DNA of 64,000 bases. Origin: Stenotrophomonas maltophilia. Lineage in GTDB: Bacteria; Pseudomonadota; Gammaproteobacteria; Xanthomonadales; Xanthomonadaceae. Below are positions 17,368 through 27,100 of the stretch, piece by piece. The stretch spans positions 77,287 through 141,286 of the forward strand of contig DGLB01000007.1 of the NCBI GenBank assembly GCA_002387845.1, written 5' to 3'. The notes below the pieces were generated by a model, which had not been told where the DNA came from, did not search any database, and saw only the letters and a program-made list of their open reading frames with translations. Numbering within the stretch: the stretch's first letter is position 1; each line of letters starts with the position of its first letter. The translations under genes and the position numbers were made by a program.

Positions 17368-19245
17368 GTGTCCCAGCTTCCCCTCACCCACCGCGTGGGT
17401 AACGCGCGCCGCTCGTTCTTCGAGCGCGGCTCGACCCCGGTGGGCATCCTGCCTGACACCATCCTGCAGTCGTGGCAGCGCTGCCTGCGGGGTGGGCTGA
17501 TGGTGGATGCCCAGCCCGACGTGGAGCCGCTGCCGCAGGCGCGCCTGCGTGAACTGCGTGAGCGCCAGCAACGGCTGTGGCGGCTGGCGCGGCCGGAGCT
17601 GGACGGACTGGCGGCCGATATTGCCGCCACCGGCAGCATCGTCCTGCTCACCGACGAGGACGGCTGGGTGCTGGACGCCGAAGGCAGCCCGGGCTTCCTG
17701 GACAAGGCCGGCCGGGTCGCGCTGATGCCCGGCGTGCGCTGGGATGAAACCACGGTGGGCACCAACGCGATCGGCACGGCGATCGTCGAAGGCCGCTCGG
17801 TGGAGGTGCGCGGTGGCGAGCACTACTTCGCGCCGCATTCGATCCTGACCTGTTCGGCTACGCCGATCTTCGACCCCTACGGCCAGCGCGTCGGGGTGTT
17901 GGATATTTCCGGCGACGCCCGCCAGCAGCATCTGCATGCGCGGGTGCTGGCACGGCAGGCGGTGGCGCATATCGAGCACCGCTACTTCGAGGAGGGCCTG
18001 GCCGACTGCGAACTGGTCCGCCTGCACCACGACCGCGCCCTGCTGGGTACAGCACGCGAGGGCATTCTGGGCTTCCGCAACGGAAGGCTGGTGGCGGCCA
18101 ACCGGGCCGGGCTGGCGCTGTTCGGGCTGGACCATGGCGACATTGGCCGTGCGTCGTATGCCGCGCTGTTCGACGGCCCGCTGGCCCGCATGCATGACGA
18201 TGGCGCACTGATCGACCGCCAGGGCCGTGCGCTGCACGGGCGACTGCAGGAAGGTACGCGGGCGGCCACAGCGCAGCGTCCACTGGCCCCGGCACCCACG
18301 CGAGCGGCTACGCCGCGTCCCGCGCCCGCACCGACCCTCGTGGATGACCGTCCGCTGTTCGACGAGGCCCAGCACCGCGCGCTGGAACGCGCCTGCCGCG
18401 TACTCGATGCGCAGTTGCCCGTCCTGCTGCAGGGCGAAACCGGCACTGGCAAAGAGGTGTTCGCGCGCGAACTGCACCGGCGCAGTGCACGCGCCGACCG
18501 CCCGTTCGTGGCGGTGAACTGCGCTGCATTGCCGGAAGGGCTGATTGAAGCGGAACTGTTCGGCTACGAGGAAGGTGCCTTCACCGGTGCACGCCGCACC
18601 GGCAGCACCGGCCTGCTGCGCCAGGCGCAGGGCGGGGTGTTGTTCCTGGATGAGATCGGCGACATGCCGCTGGCGCTGCAGCCACGCCTGCTGCGCGTGC
18701 TGCAGGAGCGCACCCTGTCACCGCTGGGCGGCGGCAAACCGGTGCAGCTGGATTTCGCCCTGATCTGCGCCACTCACCGTGACCTGGACCAGGCCATGGC
18801 CACAGGCGAGTTCCGCAGCGACCTGTTCTACCGCATTGCCGACCACCGCGTCGCGCTGCCCTCGCTACGTGCCCTGCCCGACCGCAGCGCGCTGGTGCAG
18901 GGCCTGTGGCAACGGCTGGGCCAGGGGCGCCGGCTGGATGCACCGGCCGCTGCGGCCTTGGCGGCGTACACGTGGCCGGGCAACGTCCGCCAGCTCAGTG
19001 CCTGCCTGCGCACGCTGGTGGCGCTGAGTGACCCCGGTGAGGTGATCGTGTTGGCGTCATTACCTGACTACGTGCGCGAGACACCTGTTGCGGCACCGGT
19101 CGCTGCGGCCAGTGGTCTGCAGGCGATGACCCTGGCCGCCATGCGTGATGCCGTTGCGGCCGCGGACGGCAATGTGTCCGAAGCGGCACGCGCGCTGGGC
19201 ATCAGCCGCAGCACGCTGTATCGCCGTCTTGGGGTGAACGGGTAA
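17368..19245 (+). CDS. AcoR-like sigma-54-dependent transcriptional activator
   Basis: 625 residues from GTG 17368, with GGAGA eight bases upstream. An N-terminal GAF-type sensor (VLLTDEDGWVLDAEGSPGFL, TTVGTNAIGTAI) is followed by an AAA+ domain with Walker A GETGTGKE (near residue 357), the sigma-54-contacting GAFTGA loop (near 405), Walker B VLFLDEIGD, and a C-terminal Fis helix-turn-helix (GNVSEAARALGISRSTLYRRLG). There is no receiver domain, so it senses a ligand directly. It is divergent from ald-adh and almost certainly their activator; the inducer may be acetoin, ethanol or an aldehyde. Confidence 0.9.
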   Translation: MSQLPLTHRVGNARRSFFERGSTPVGILPDTILQSWQRCLRGGLMVDAQPDVEPLPQARLRELRERQQRLWRLARPELDGLAADIAATGSIVLLTDEDGWVLDAEGSPGFLDKAGRVALMPGVRWDETTVGTNAIGTAIVEGRSVEVRGGEHYFAPHSILTCSATPIFDPYGQRVGVLDISGDARQQHLHARVLARQAVAHIEHRYFEEGLADCELVRLHHDRALLGTAREGILGFRNGRLVAANRAGLALFGLDHGDIGRASYAALFDGPLARMHDDGALIDRQGRALHGRLQEGTRAATAQRPLAPAPTRAATPRPAPAPTLVDDRPLFDEAQHRALERACRVLDAQLPVLLQGETGTGKEVFARELHRRSARADRPFVAVNCAALPEGLIEAELFGYEEGAFTGARRTGSTGLLRQAQGGVLFLDEIGDMPLALQPRLLRVLQERTLSPLGGGKPVQLDFALICATHRDLDQAMATGEFRSDLFYRIADHRVALPSLRALPDRSALVQGLWQRLGQGRRLDAPAAAALAAYTWPGNVRQLSACLRTLVALSDPGEVIVLASLPDYVRETPVAAPVAAASGLQAMTLAAMRDAVAAADGNVSEAARALGISRSTLYRRLGVNG

Positions 19246-19267
19246 CGACCAACGGTCGTGACCGGAA

Positions 19268-19909
19268 TCAACCGACCAGCGCCGCCGATTCCCGTGCCAA
19301 CGCTTCAATTCCAGCCCAATCGCGCGCCTGCAGCAGCGCCCGCGTGGTCAACCAGGAACCGCCCACGCACAGCACGTTGGGCAGGTGCAGGAAATCGCGC
19401 GCGGTCTGCGCGCTGATCCCACCGGTGGGGCAGAAACGCACATCGCCGAACGGACCGTTCCACGCACTCAGCATGCCCACACCGCCGGCCTGCACCGCCG
19501 GGAAGAACTTGAACGTATCCAGCCCGTGCTCCAGCCCCTGCATCAGTTCGGAAGACGTGGCCACGCCCGGCAGGAACGGCAGGTCGGTATCGCGCGCTGC
19601 GGCGTAAAGCCGGTCGGTGGCACCCGGTGACACCGCAAAGCGCCCGCCGACCGCCTTCACCTGTTCCATCTGCGCGGCGGTGAGCACGGTGCCTGCGCCG
19701 ACCACGGCATCCGGCACGGCTTCCACCATCGCCTTGATCGCTTCCATCGCCACCGGCGTGCGCAGGGTGACTTCAATCACCGGCAGGCCGCCGTTGAACA
19801 GCGCCTGCGCCACCGCTACCGCGTCGTCCACGTTCTCCGGGGTGAACACCGGAATCACCGGGGCCAGTTTCAACACTGCGCGTACGCGCGGATCAGCGCC
19901 GGACATCAA
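19268..19909 (-). CDS. eda: KDPG/KHG aldolase
   Basis: 213-residue class I aldolase cleaving 2-keto-3-deoxy-6-phosphogluconate to pyruvate and glyceraldehyde 3-phosphate. The catalytic Glu is in PVIEVTLRT (near residue 46), the Schiff-base Lys in TFKFFPA (near 134), and the phosphate loop is VRFCPTGGIS. It overlaps the end of kdgK by 17 bases and completes the uronate route encoded by kduI, kduD and kdgK further along. ATG 19906 is an alternative start. Confidence 0.95.
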   Translation of the reverse strand: MMSGADPRVRAVLKLAPVIPVFTPENVDDAVAVAQALFNGGLPVIEVTLRTPVAMEAIKAMVEAVPDAVVGAGTVLTAAQMEQVKAVGGRFAVSPGATDRLYAAARDTDLPFLPGVATSSELMQGLEHGLDTFKFFPAVQAGGVGMLSAWNGPFGDVRFCPTGGISAQTARDFLHLPNVLCVGGSWLTTRALLQARDWAGIEALARESAALVG

Positions 19910-20909
19910 ATCGCTCCTCGCCCGTCAGGGCCATCACGTCAGCTTCGCTGACCAGGTTGAAGTCGCCCGGGATCGAGTGCTTGAGAATGGCCGCGGCCAG
20001 ACCGAAGCGCACGATGGCCTGCGGGTCGAAGTCGCGCATCATGCCATGCAGGATGCCGGCGGCGAAGGCATCGCCACCGCCAATGCGGTCGACAATGCCG
20101 ACCATCTCGCGCGCTGCAGCCAGCGCACGGGTGCCGTCGCGACCGATCAGCATCGCGCCGAGAGAATGGTGGTCCACGCTGTGCGGCGTGCGCTGCGTGC
20201 AGGCCATCCACTGCAGGCGTGGGAATGCGGCAAACGCCTGTACTGCGGCGGCGTCCACACGCGCGCCGACGTCGGCCTGCGGGAACTCGCCACCCAGTAC
20301 CACGCCGATGTCGCGGTAATCGGCAAACGCCACGTGTGCACAGGCAAACAGCTCGCGCAGGATGCGCGGCGCATCGCCTTCCCAGCGCGCCCACAACGAC
20401 GGGCGGAAGTTACCGTCGAACGACACCTTCACCCCACGCGCGCAGGCCGCCTGTGCCGCAGCCAGGGTGGCCTCGGCCATGGCCGGGTTCAAGGCAGGAC
20501 TCACGCCGGAAAGGTGCAGCCATTCCACGCCGTCCAGCAGCGCGTTCCAGTCGTAGTCGGCGGCGCTGCCCAGCGAAAACGCCGAGTCCACGCGGTCGTA
20601 CACCACCTCGCTGGCGCGCTGCACGGCACCGGTGGTGAGGAAGTACAGGCCCATGCGTCCGGGGCGGATCTGCACGCCGGTGGTGTCCACACGATGGCGA
20701 CGCAGTTCGCCGGCGACGAACTGGCCCAGCGGGTTCGCCGGCAGGGTGCTGACCATGGACACGTCGTGGCCGAACTGGGCCAGTGACACGCCCACGTTGG
20801 CCTCGGCACCCCCGGGGTGTACCGTCAGCTGCGCCGTCTGCAGCAGAAGTTCACGGCCCGGGGCGCTCATGCGCAGCAGCAACTCTCCAAAACAGACAAC
20901 ACGACTCAT
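19893..20909 (-). CDS. kdgK: 2-keto-3-deoxygluconate kinase (PfkB family)
   Basis: Phosphorylates KDG to KDPG with ATP. 338 residues from ATG 20909 (MSRVVCFGELLLRMSAPG), with an N-terminal substrate-binding GGAEANVGVSLAQFG, YDRVDSAFSL, and the PfkB signature with catalytic Asp in DRIGGGDAFAAGILHG near residue 285. It is the first gene of a kdgK-eda operon, with genes overlapping by 17 bases. The divergent promoter region contains two copies of the locus-wide operator-like motif. Confidence 0.93.
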   Translation of the reverse strand: MSRVVCFGELLLRMSAPGRELLLQTAQLTVHPGGAEANVGVSLAQFGHDVSMVSTLPANPLGQFVAGELRRHRVDTTGVQIRPGRMGLYFLTTGAVQRASEVVYDRVDSAFSLGSAADYDWNALLDGVEWLHLSGVSPALNPAMAEATLAAAQAACARGVKVSFDGNFRPSLWARWEGDAPRILRELFACAHVAFADYRDIGVVLGGEFPQADVGARVDAAAVQAFAAFPRLQWMACTQRTPHSVDHHSLGAMLIGRDGTRALAAAREMVGIVDRIGGGDAFAAGILHGMMRDFDPQAIVRFGLAAAILKHSIPGDFNLVSEADVMALTGEERFDVRR

Positions 20910-20960
20910 GGCGATGGATCCCTTGTTGTGGAACTGACCGGGCGACAGCGCCAAGACAGT

Positions 20961-20980
20961 TTGGCTAGCGGTGTCATTCT
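20961..20980 (-). promoter_or_regulatory. Uronate-locus operator, copy 1
   Basis: On the minus strand AATGACACCGCTAGCC, about 65 bases upstream of kdgK. It shares the ATGACACCG core with sites at 21109, 34467 and 40976. The C-G centre and half-site shape are typical of LacI-family operators. Confidence 0.6.
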
Positions 20981-21026
20981 AGCGGGCCGGGCCGCCCCGT
21001 CTACCCTTGCGGAAAGTCGGAACCAT

Positions 21027-21050
21027 TGTCCCGCAAGCGTCTGCGGGACA
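21027..21050. promoter_or_regulatory. Perfect 9-bp inverted repeat in the kdgK/TonB-receptor intergenic region
   Basis: TGTCCCGCA and TGCGGGACA around six bases. It is distinct from the ATGACACCG motif and lies midway between the divergent kdgK and receptor genes, so it could bind a second regulator of the locus. Confidence 0.5.
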
Positions 21051-21108
21051 TTGCAAATCTGTTGCGGTGCAAGATGCCCTGTCCTCCACGTGCTGTTAAC
21101 GTCCGCTC

Positions 21109-21125
21109 TGACCAGCGGTGTCATT
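21109..21125 (-). promoter_or_regulatory. Uronate-locus operator, copy 2
   Basis: On the minus strand AATGACACCGCTGGTCA, an imperfect palindrome (TGAC...GTCA), 56 bases before the receptor start. Best placed to repress the TonB receptor gene. Confidence 0.6.
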
Positions 21126-21180
21126 GCACTGACACGTCGCCGGATTGCTGTTTCATGTAGCACCTTGGGAGAGGGAAAAC

Positions 21181-23940
21181 ATGCAATACCGAATCAATCA
21201 GAAAAAGACACCGGTTACCTTGCTCGCACTTTCGATTGGCCTGGCGCTTGGTGGCACCGCGCTGGCCCAGGAGCAGACCGGCACCGCCGCCACGGAACTG
21301 GATACCGTCACCGTCACCGGCTACCGCGCCAGCGTGGAGAAGGCGCTGGACATCAAGCGCGGTGAATCCGGCGTCGTGGACGCCATCGTCGCCGAAGATA
21401 TTGGCAAGTTCCCCGATCTGAACCTGGCCGAGTCGCTGCAGCGCGTCCCAGGCGTGGTCATCACCCGCGAAGCCGGCGAAGGCCGCAGCATCTCGGTGCG
21501 CGGCCTGGGCCCGGACTTCACCCGTGTCCGCATCAACGGCATGGAGGCGCTCACCACCGTCGGTGCCGGCGACCAGAGCGGCGGCACCAACCGCGGTCGT
21601 GGCTTCGACTTCAACGTGTTCGCCTCGGACCTGTTCTCGCAGCTGATCGTGCGCAAGACCGCCTCGGCCGACGTGGAGGAAGGCTCGCTGGGTGCCACGG
21701 TCGACCTGCGCACCGCCCGACCGTTCGACTATGACGGCTTCACCTTCGCCGCCAGCGGCCAGGCCAGCTACAACGCGATGGCCGAAAAGGCTGACCCGCG
21801 CGTCGCCGCGCTGATTTCCAACACCTGGGCCGACAACACCTTCGGTGCCCTGTTCTCGGTGGCCTACTCCGAGCGCCAGGCGCTGGAAGAGGGCTCCAAC
21901 ACCGGCCGCTGGGCCAACGGCCCAAGCAACGGCAACTTCAGCGCCAGCTCGCCGTTCACCGCCGCGCGCAGCGCCAACGTGTTCCACCCCCGCTTCCCGC
22001 GCTACGTGCAGATGGAGCACGAGCAGAAGCGACTGGGCATGACCGGTACGCTGCAGTGGAAGCCGAGCGACGCCACCGAGATCTCGCTGGACGCGCTGTA
22101 TTCCAAGATCGACGCCGAGCGTGACGAGAACTACATCGAGGCGATCTCCTTCAGCCGCGGCACCAGCACCACCCCGCGTCTGGTCGGCAAGCCGAACACC
22201 ATCGTCAAGGATGGCGTGATCGAGAACAACGCGCTGGTCTATGGCGAGTTCGACAACGTCGACATCCGCACTGAAAACCGTCACGACGAGTGGAGTACCG
22301 AGTTCAAGCAGATCGCGTTGAACGGCCAGCACCGCTTCGGCGACGACTTCACCTTGTCCGGCAAGGTCGGTATCTCGCGCTCCAAGCACGAGAACCCGAT
22401 CCAGACCACGATCATCATGGACAAGTACGACGTCGACAACTACAGCTACGACTACCGGGGCAACAACCGGTTCCCGCGGCTGAACTACGGTATCGACCCG
22501 AACAACCCGGCCGGCTGGGAACTGGCGGAAATCCGTCTGCGTCCGCAGTACGTCGACAATGACTTCGATACCGGTCAGATCGATTTCAACTGGAACATCA
22601 GCCCCGGCTTCCGCCTGAAGGGCGGCGTGCTGGCCAAGGACTACACCTTCAAGACCACCGAACTGCGCCGCGCCAGCGAACTGGCCGTGCCCAACTTCCC
22701 GAACGGGACCAAGATCGTCCCGGTGGACATGACCCAGCCCGCCGGGCTCAAGGGCATCACAGGCTATCCGGACACGTGGGTGGTCCCGAACCTGGACGCC
22801 ATCGCCGACCAGTTCGACATCTACAGCAACAGTGGCACCTTCGCCGTCGCACCGCGCGCAAACAACGTGCGTACCGTGGAAGAAGAAGACCGTGGCGGCT
22901 ACCTGATGGGTGAGTTCTCCACCGAACTGGGCAGCATCCCGTTCTCGGGTAACTTCGGCGTGCGTTACGTGCGCACCAAGCAGATCTCCACCGGTCTGTC
23001 GACGCTGGCCAGCGGTACGGTCTCCACCACGTCCAGCCGGACGTACGACGACACCCTGCCCTCGTTCAACCTGGTCGCGGAAATCACCCCGGACTTCCTG
23101 ATCCGCCTCGGTGCCGCCAAGGTGATGAGCCGCCCGGGCCTGGGCAGCCTGACCCCGGGTGCAACCGTTGCCGTGGCCGGTGGTGCGCGCACCATCTCCA
23201 GCGGCAACCCGAACCTCGATCCGATCCGCGCCACCAATGTCGACCTTGGCTTCGAGTGGTACTTCAGCGAAGGCGCGATGGCCGGTGTGGGCCTGTTCTA
23301 CAAGGACATCGACAGCTTCGTGCAGACCACCCGCGAAGTGGCTCCGTACAGCGCCAGCGGCCTGCCGGCCGAACTGCTGATCGGCACCGGTGCCTCGCCG
23401 GCGGATGACTTCACCTACACCAAGCCGGTGAACACCCCGGGCGGCGAACTGTACGGCGCGGAAGTGAACTACACCCAGCCGTTCACCTTCCTGCCGGGCA
23501 ACTGGTCCAACCTCGGCATCCAGCTAAACTACACCTGGGTCGAATCGCAGATCCAGTACATCAACTCCAGCGGCCAGCCGGTGATGAAGGCCGACCTGAC
23601 CGGTCTGTCCAAGTCGTCCTGGAATGCCACGCTGTTCTATGAAGGCAAAGTGTTCTCCGGCCGCGTCTCGGCGACCAACCGCGACGACTACCTCACCCAG
23701 GTGCCGGGTACCGAAGCCGGCTTCAACGCCGACGGTACCCACGGCATGACCGGCACTACCTTCATCGACGCGTCGATCCGCTATGCGATCAACGACAAGC
23801 TGGAGCTGAGCCTGGAAGGCATGAACCTGACCAACGAGGCCAGCGACGAGTGGGTGTACTCGCCGGCCACCGGTCGCCTGCCACTGCAGTACACCGAAAC
23901 CGGGCGGCAGTACATGCTCGGCGTGCGCTACAAGTTCTGA
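21181..23940 (+). CDS. TonB-dependent receptor, carbohydrate-type
   Basis: 919 residues from ATG 21181 (MQYRINQKKTPVTLLALSIG), with a signal peptide ending ALAQ. The TonB box region is LDTVTVTGYRASVEKALDIKR. The plug carries PDLNLAESLQRVPGVVITREAGEGRSISVRGLGPDFTRVR, and the barrel ends in YMLGVRYKF with a terminal Phe. The long plug and the DIGKFPDLN signature are typical of Xanthomonadaceae and Caulobacter receptors that import plant oligosaccharides (CUT loci). Here it probably imports pectic oligomers for the adjoining uronate pathway. It is divergent from kdgK-eda and followed by a large secreted protein. Confidence 0.92.
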   Translation: MQYRINQKKTPVTLLALSIGLALGGTALAQEQTGTAATELDTVTVTGYRASVEKALDIKRGESGVVDAIVAEDIGKFPDLNLAESLQRVPGVVITREAGEGRSISVRGLGPDFTRVRINGMEALTTVGAGDQSGGTNRGRGFDFNVFASDLFSQLIVRKTASADVEEGSLGATVDLRTARPFDYDGFTFAASGQASYNAMAEKADPRVAALISNTWADNTFGALFSVAYSERQALEEGSNTGRWANGPSNGNFSASSPFTAARSANVFHPRFPRYVQMEHEQKRLGMTGTLQWKPSDATEISLDALYSKIDAERDENYIEAISFSRGTSTTPRLVGKPNTIVKDGVIENNALVYGEFDNVDIRTENRHDEWSTEFKQIALNGQHRFGDDFTLSGKVGISRSKHENPIQTTIIMDKYDVDNYSYDYRGNNRFPRLNYGIDPNNPAGWELAEIRLRPQYVDNDFDTGQIDFNWNISPGFRLKGGVLAKDYTFKTTELRRASELAVPNFPNGTKIVPVDMTQPAGLKGITGYPDTWVVPNLDAIADQFDIYSNSGTFAVAPRANNVRTVEEEDRGGYLMGEFSTELGSIPFSGNFGVRYVRTKQISTGLSTLASGTVSTTSSRTYDDTLPSFNLVAEITPDFLIRLGAAKVMSRPGLGSLTPGATVAVAGGARTISSGNPNLDPIRATNVDLGFEWYFSEGAMAGVGLFYKDIDSFVQTTREVAPYSASGLPAELLIGTGASPADDFTYTKPVNTPGGELYGAEVNYTQPFTFLPGNWSNLGIQLNYTWVESQIQYINSSGQPVMKADLTGLSKSSWNATLFYEGKVFSGRVSATNRDDYLTQVPGTEAGFNADGTHGMTGTTFIDASIRYAINDKLELSLEGMNLTNEASDEWVYSPATGRLPLQYTETGRQYMLGVRYKF

Positions 23941-23950
23941 CCGCACGAAG

Positions 23951-23978
23951 GCAGCGGCGTGGGCAACCACGTCGCTGC
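23951..23978 (+). terminator. Stem-loop after the TonB receptor gene
   Basis: GCAGCGGCGTGG and CCACGTCGCTGC pair at 11 of 12 positions around GCAA, ten bases past the receptor stop. A second short GCGGC/GCCGC stem and CCGTTTTCCC follow near 23980-24006, a weak terminator or attenuator before the LamG gene. Confidence 0.5.
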
Positions 23979-24121
23979 TGCGGCGCAAGATGCCGCCCCG
24001 TTTTCCCTTTGCTAGTTTCTGACGGCCTTGCGCTGATACCGCGGCCGTGGCCGACCGCACCGTTCTGCTGACGAGGATGGCGTGTTGCGCCGTACGTTCT
24101 CGCTGTGGAAAGGAAGGTCAC

Positions 24122-27100
24122 ATGCTGCAACGCTCCGCATTGTCCGCCAGCCTGCTGGCCCTGCTGCTCACCAGCGCCGGTACCGCCAGCGCGCAGAACC
24201 CGCCGCAGCTGTTGTTCCATGTCTCGGCCGAGCACGGCCTTGAGGCCGACGCCGCACAGGGCGATGCGATCCCCAACTTTGTCGACAAGGTCACCACCGT
24301 GGCCGATGGCGCGCATGGCCGCGCCATCCAGTGGGCCGACGACGGCGTGCTGTCGTGGAATGCGCCGGGCAACATCCAGGCCCAGCGTGGCACCCTCGGC
24401 TTCTACTGGCGCCCGCGCTATGCCGTAGGCGAAGCACCGTTTGTGATCTTCCGCGTCGGCTACGCCGACCACAGCAGCTGGGACATGGCCTGGCTGCGCA
24501 TCGACTGGAACGGCCACGGCTTCGATGCCTTCGTGACCGACGCCAACCTGGCCCGCACCCGGGTCTCGTTCAAGCTGGATGCCCTGCCCGCCGCTGACCG
24601 CTGGCAGCACATTGCGTTCGGCTGGGACGAAGACCACGGCGTGCGCCTGTACGTGGACGGCAAGGAAGTGGCGCGCGCTGAAACCACGGGCGACTATGAT
24701 GCCGCGCTGGATCAGCTGGGACTGGCCGGACGGGTGATGGCCCCGTACCAGGTGCAGAGCCGCTACAACTTCCTGCGTGGCAGTGACTTCGACGAGATCC
24801 GTGTCTATGACCGCCTGCTCGATGCGGCCGGCATGGCCGCATTGGCGGCCAATCGAGCGCCGACCTCCGCGGTTGCCGTGGCTGACCCCCAGCGCGCCTG
24901 GAACCACCGCTTCGGCTGGGACCGCGCGCTGCCGCCGGCGCTGACGGCCTCGACCACCTCCATCCGCAAGGTCGAGTTCGCCGACACCAAGGACCATAAG
25001 CAGTGGATGTGGAAGGCCACCGACGGCATTGCTGAAACCACCTGGCCCGGTGTGTACAACCGCTCGCGCCTGCCCGGCCGTAACGACTATTTCCAACTGC
25101 CGGACTGGAACACCTATGTGGAAGGGGGGCAGCAGCTTGACCTGACCCTGCCTGACACTGAAACCGTGAACCGCGTGGAAGTGCGCGGTGCGGCGTTTGG
25201 TTCACTGAGCCATTCCGCCCCTGGCCAGGCTGCGACTTCCCTGCTGCAGCGCCCGCAGGGCGTGGTGCGCAGCGCGGACGACATTCCCGCCCAGCGCGGC
25301 GGCGTGCTGCACTTCCGCAACACCGAGCAGGAGACCCCGATCCAGGAGATCTGGGCGTACCACGTAAGTGACGCCGCCGAGCCGGAAGGCACGGTCAAGC
25401 AGCGTTACCTGATCGACAGCCAGGCCCTGCCCGACTACCTCAACATCAGCGACCTGCGCGCGTACATCGACGGTCGCTACCCCGCTGCAGAGCGCAGCAC
25501 GGTGATGGCGCTGCCCAAGGGCGCGGGCTCGCGCCGGCGCGCGGCTGACACCCTGCCGGCGCAGCCGCTGCCGATCGTGCATGTGCTGATTCCTTCCGGC
25601 GTGGGCGATGCCCCGGCCGCGCAGCCGCTCATCCGCAGCTGGGCGCACAGCTGGGAAAACATGTACGACGGGTTGGATGGCGTGGCCATCGACCTCCCGG
25701 CGCTGAACCTGCCGGCCACCCGTGACGGGCTGATTCCGCTCAACATCCGGATCAAGGATCCCATCTGGCCGGCGCGGGACATGATCGATGTCAGTGTCTC
25801 GGTCAAACCCGGCGAAAAACGCACGCTGTGGCTGGACCTGCGCGACCGCATCCTCACCGCCGACAGCCTGTGGCTGAGCGTGGCCTCCGGTGCGCCCGGC
25901 TTCAATGCCGCTTCACTGGATGGCGCCGAGATCCGCCTGGTGTTCAAGGACCGCGCCGAGGCCAAGCGCGAACACACCGCTGACCGCTTCAACCAGGTGC
26001 GCGACAACTGGGGCTTCCTGGTCGAGGAGCACACCACGTCCAAGCGCCAGCGCCTGTATGCGCGCGTGTATGCCGACCTGAGTGACCTGCTGCGGGTCGA
26101 CCCCGACCATGAGCTGGGTCGGCTGTACTGGAACTACATCAGCTACAACAGCCAGGGCAAACCGCCGTTCAAGCAGCCTGAAGCGCCCAAGGGCGTGCCG
26201 CTGTGGGCGTTCCGCCAGACCGAAGACCTGAAGTACGTGCGTCGCTTCATCGACTGGTGGATCGACAACCGCCAGATCGCCTACGGCGACTTCGGCGGTG
26301 GCATCTCCGACGACACCGACCTGACCCAGCAGTGGCCCGGCCTGGCCCTGATGGGCGTGGAGCCCGACCGGCTCAACGCCTCGCTCACCGCGCTGAGTGA
26401 CGCGGTGTATCGCAATGGCATGTTCAGCAACGGTCTGAGCACCATCGAAACCGACGAACTGCACAGCTACGAAGAAGGCATCAACGCCAACAGCGCCATG
26501 CTCTACCTCAACTGGGGTGACCCGTTGACCGTGGAGCGCCTGATGGAAACGGTGAAGGCCTTCAACGAGCGCATCATCCTGCCCAACCCCCAGGGTCATC
26601 TGCTGTTCTCCAGCAACTGGTTCGGCGGCAACAAGGTGTACCGGGAACCGAACTGGCAGTGGCAGAAGCCGTACTCGTTCCCGGCACTGCACCCGGCCTT
26701 CCTGATGGGCCAGTACAACGCAGACCCGACCGGCCGCAAACTGGTGGTCGGGCTGGCCGACGGCTACCTCGCCCACGCCTACACCGACGACAAGGGCCGT
26801 TGGGCGCTGCCGAACGAGATCAACTGGGCAACCGGCAAGACCCGCGGTGGCGAGCTCAACAACGGTTCGGGTGGTGGCGACACCATGCACACCTTCTGGG
26901 CCGCGTGGCGCTTCACCGGTGACGACAAGTACCTGAAGGCGCTGGACTACCGGGTGGCGCGCGGAGGCCCCGGTTCCTTGTCCAACCTCGGCGAGAACTT
27001 CGTCGAGGTACTTGGGCGTGGCGCGGACTGGAACCCGAAGCTCATTGCCGAAGCAGATGCCGGCAACACCGGTTTCGCCAGCGTGATGGCGTGGCAGGCC

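Noticed and set aside
24012..24036. GCTGATACCGCGGCC before the LamG gene as a fifth operator copy
   Set aside because: Only a partial match (TGATACCGC rather than TGACACCGG) and no symmetry beyond the centre; not strong enough to call.
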